The notes beneath the pieces were generated by a model. That model did no database searches and was not told where the DNA came from. It was given only the letters and a program-made list of their open reading frames with translations. Shown here one piece after another: positions 5,741-5,829 of a stretch of 5,829 nucleotides of DNA. Made by a program: the position numbers and the translations under genes. The DNA is from Pseudobdellovibrionaceae bacterium. GTDB taxonomy: Bacteria > Bdellovibrionota > Bdellovibrionia > Bdellovibrionales > JAMPXM01. Positions within the stretch are counted from its first letter, which is position 1. Every line of letters begins with the position of its first letter. Location: NCBI GenBank assembly GCA_913776405.1, contig CAJYOV010000221.1, positions 1 to 5,829 on the forward strand, written 5' to 3'.

Positions 5741-5829
5741 CAGTGCCTTTTCGACCGCGCAGTTGCGCAGACGCGGCCCTCGATTTGGCTCGTCTCGTTT
5801 TGATACACCCACGCTCGTGAGACTCTCTT
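5741..5829 (-). promoter_or_regulatory. 5' leader of the large secreted protein, with hairpin next to the ribosome site
   Basis: If translation starts at GTG 5740, this stretch is the leader. AAAGG (plus-strand 5746-5750) is the ribosome site. Just upstream, CCGCG (5755-5759) and CGCGG (5772-5776) form an inverted repeat around a 12-nt loop, and a nested alternative GCGC-AGTT-GCGC occupies 5757-5768. A hairpin this close to the ribosome site could tune initiation. I found no convincing promoter, and the window ends at 5829. If GTG 5812 is used, most of this stretch is coding instead. Confidence 0.35.

Noticed and set aside
1..5829. Genome-wide reassignment of TGA to Trp or Gly
   Set aside because: No other TGA interrupts the more than 1,800 codons of the five ORFs, and tryptophan is written TGG where I translated the SpoIID gene by hand; a reassigned code should show more in-frame TGA codons.

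Overview
The window holds five protein-coding ORFs, densely packed, with base composition in the mid-50s % G+C by eye. From left to right: a SpoIID/LytB-type peptidoglycan enzyme (minus strand, running off the left edge); a small protein that looks like a degenerate uracil-DNA-glycosylase-fold or DNA polymerase III psi-like protein (minus); a class IIA HAD hydrolase (plus); and two minus-strand ORFs making up one long helical protein locus. I see no tRNA, rRNA, CRISPR array, insertion sequence or phage gene. The Sec signal peptides, a SpoIID-domain enzyme outside any sporulation context, and the style of the large helical secreted protein suggest a Gram-negative bacterium, perhaps of the Bdellovibrionota or old 'deltaproteobacterial' type. 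That placement is inference from memory; no marker gene is present.

Layout. The UDG-like gene (1311-1910) lies 130 bp upstream of the SpoIID gene on the same strand and could be co-transcribed with it. The HAD gene (1954-2862) is divergent from the UDG-like gene across only 43 bp. That short gap carries three GCCGA/TCGGC half-sites in two overlapping inverted repeats, one of which could fold over the HAD start codon. The HAD gene converges on the large locus at 2863-2923, where a long imperfect inverted repeat and a short GC hairpin sit without a clear T tract.

The right half (2924-5812, minus) is the most unusual part. A secreted protein of about 644 aa (signal peptide, nine cysteines, two hydrophobic Ala/Gly-rich stretches, a helical C-terminal module) stops at a TGA at 3806-3808. 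The next ORF (285 aa, no signal peptide, no cysteine) is in exactly the same frame, 27 nt on from the first base of that TGA, and has no convincing ribosome binding site. The codons between them are open. Both sides of the stop carry a similar TPR-like helical unit. The simplest reading is one protein of about 940-960 aa interrupted by a single nonsense codon (mutation, sequencing error or read-through); two separate coupled cistrons is the alternative.

No shared pathway joins the genes visibly. The SpoIID-type enzyme and the large secreted protein both act outside the cytoplasm, while the UDG-like protein and the HAD hydrolase look cytoplasmic. No intergenic gap exceeds about 130 bp.
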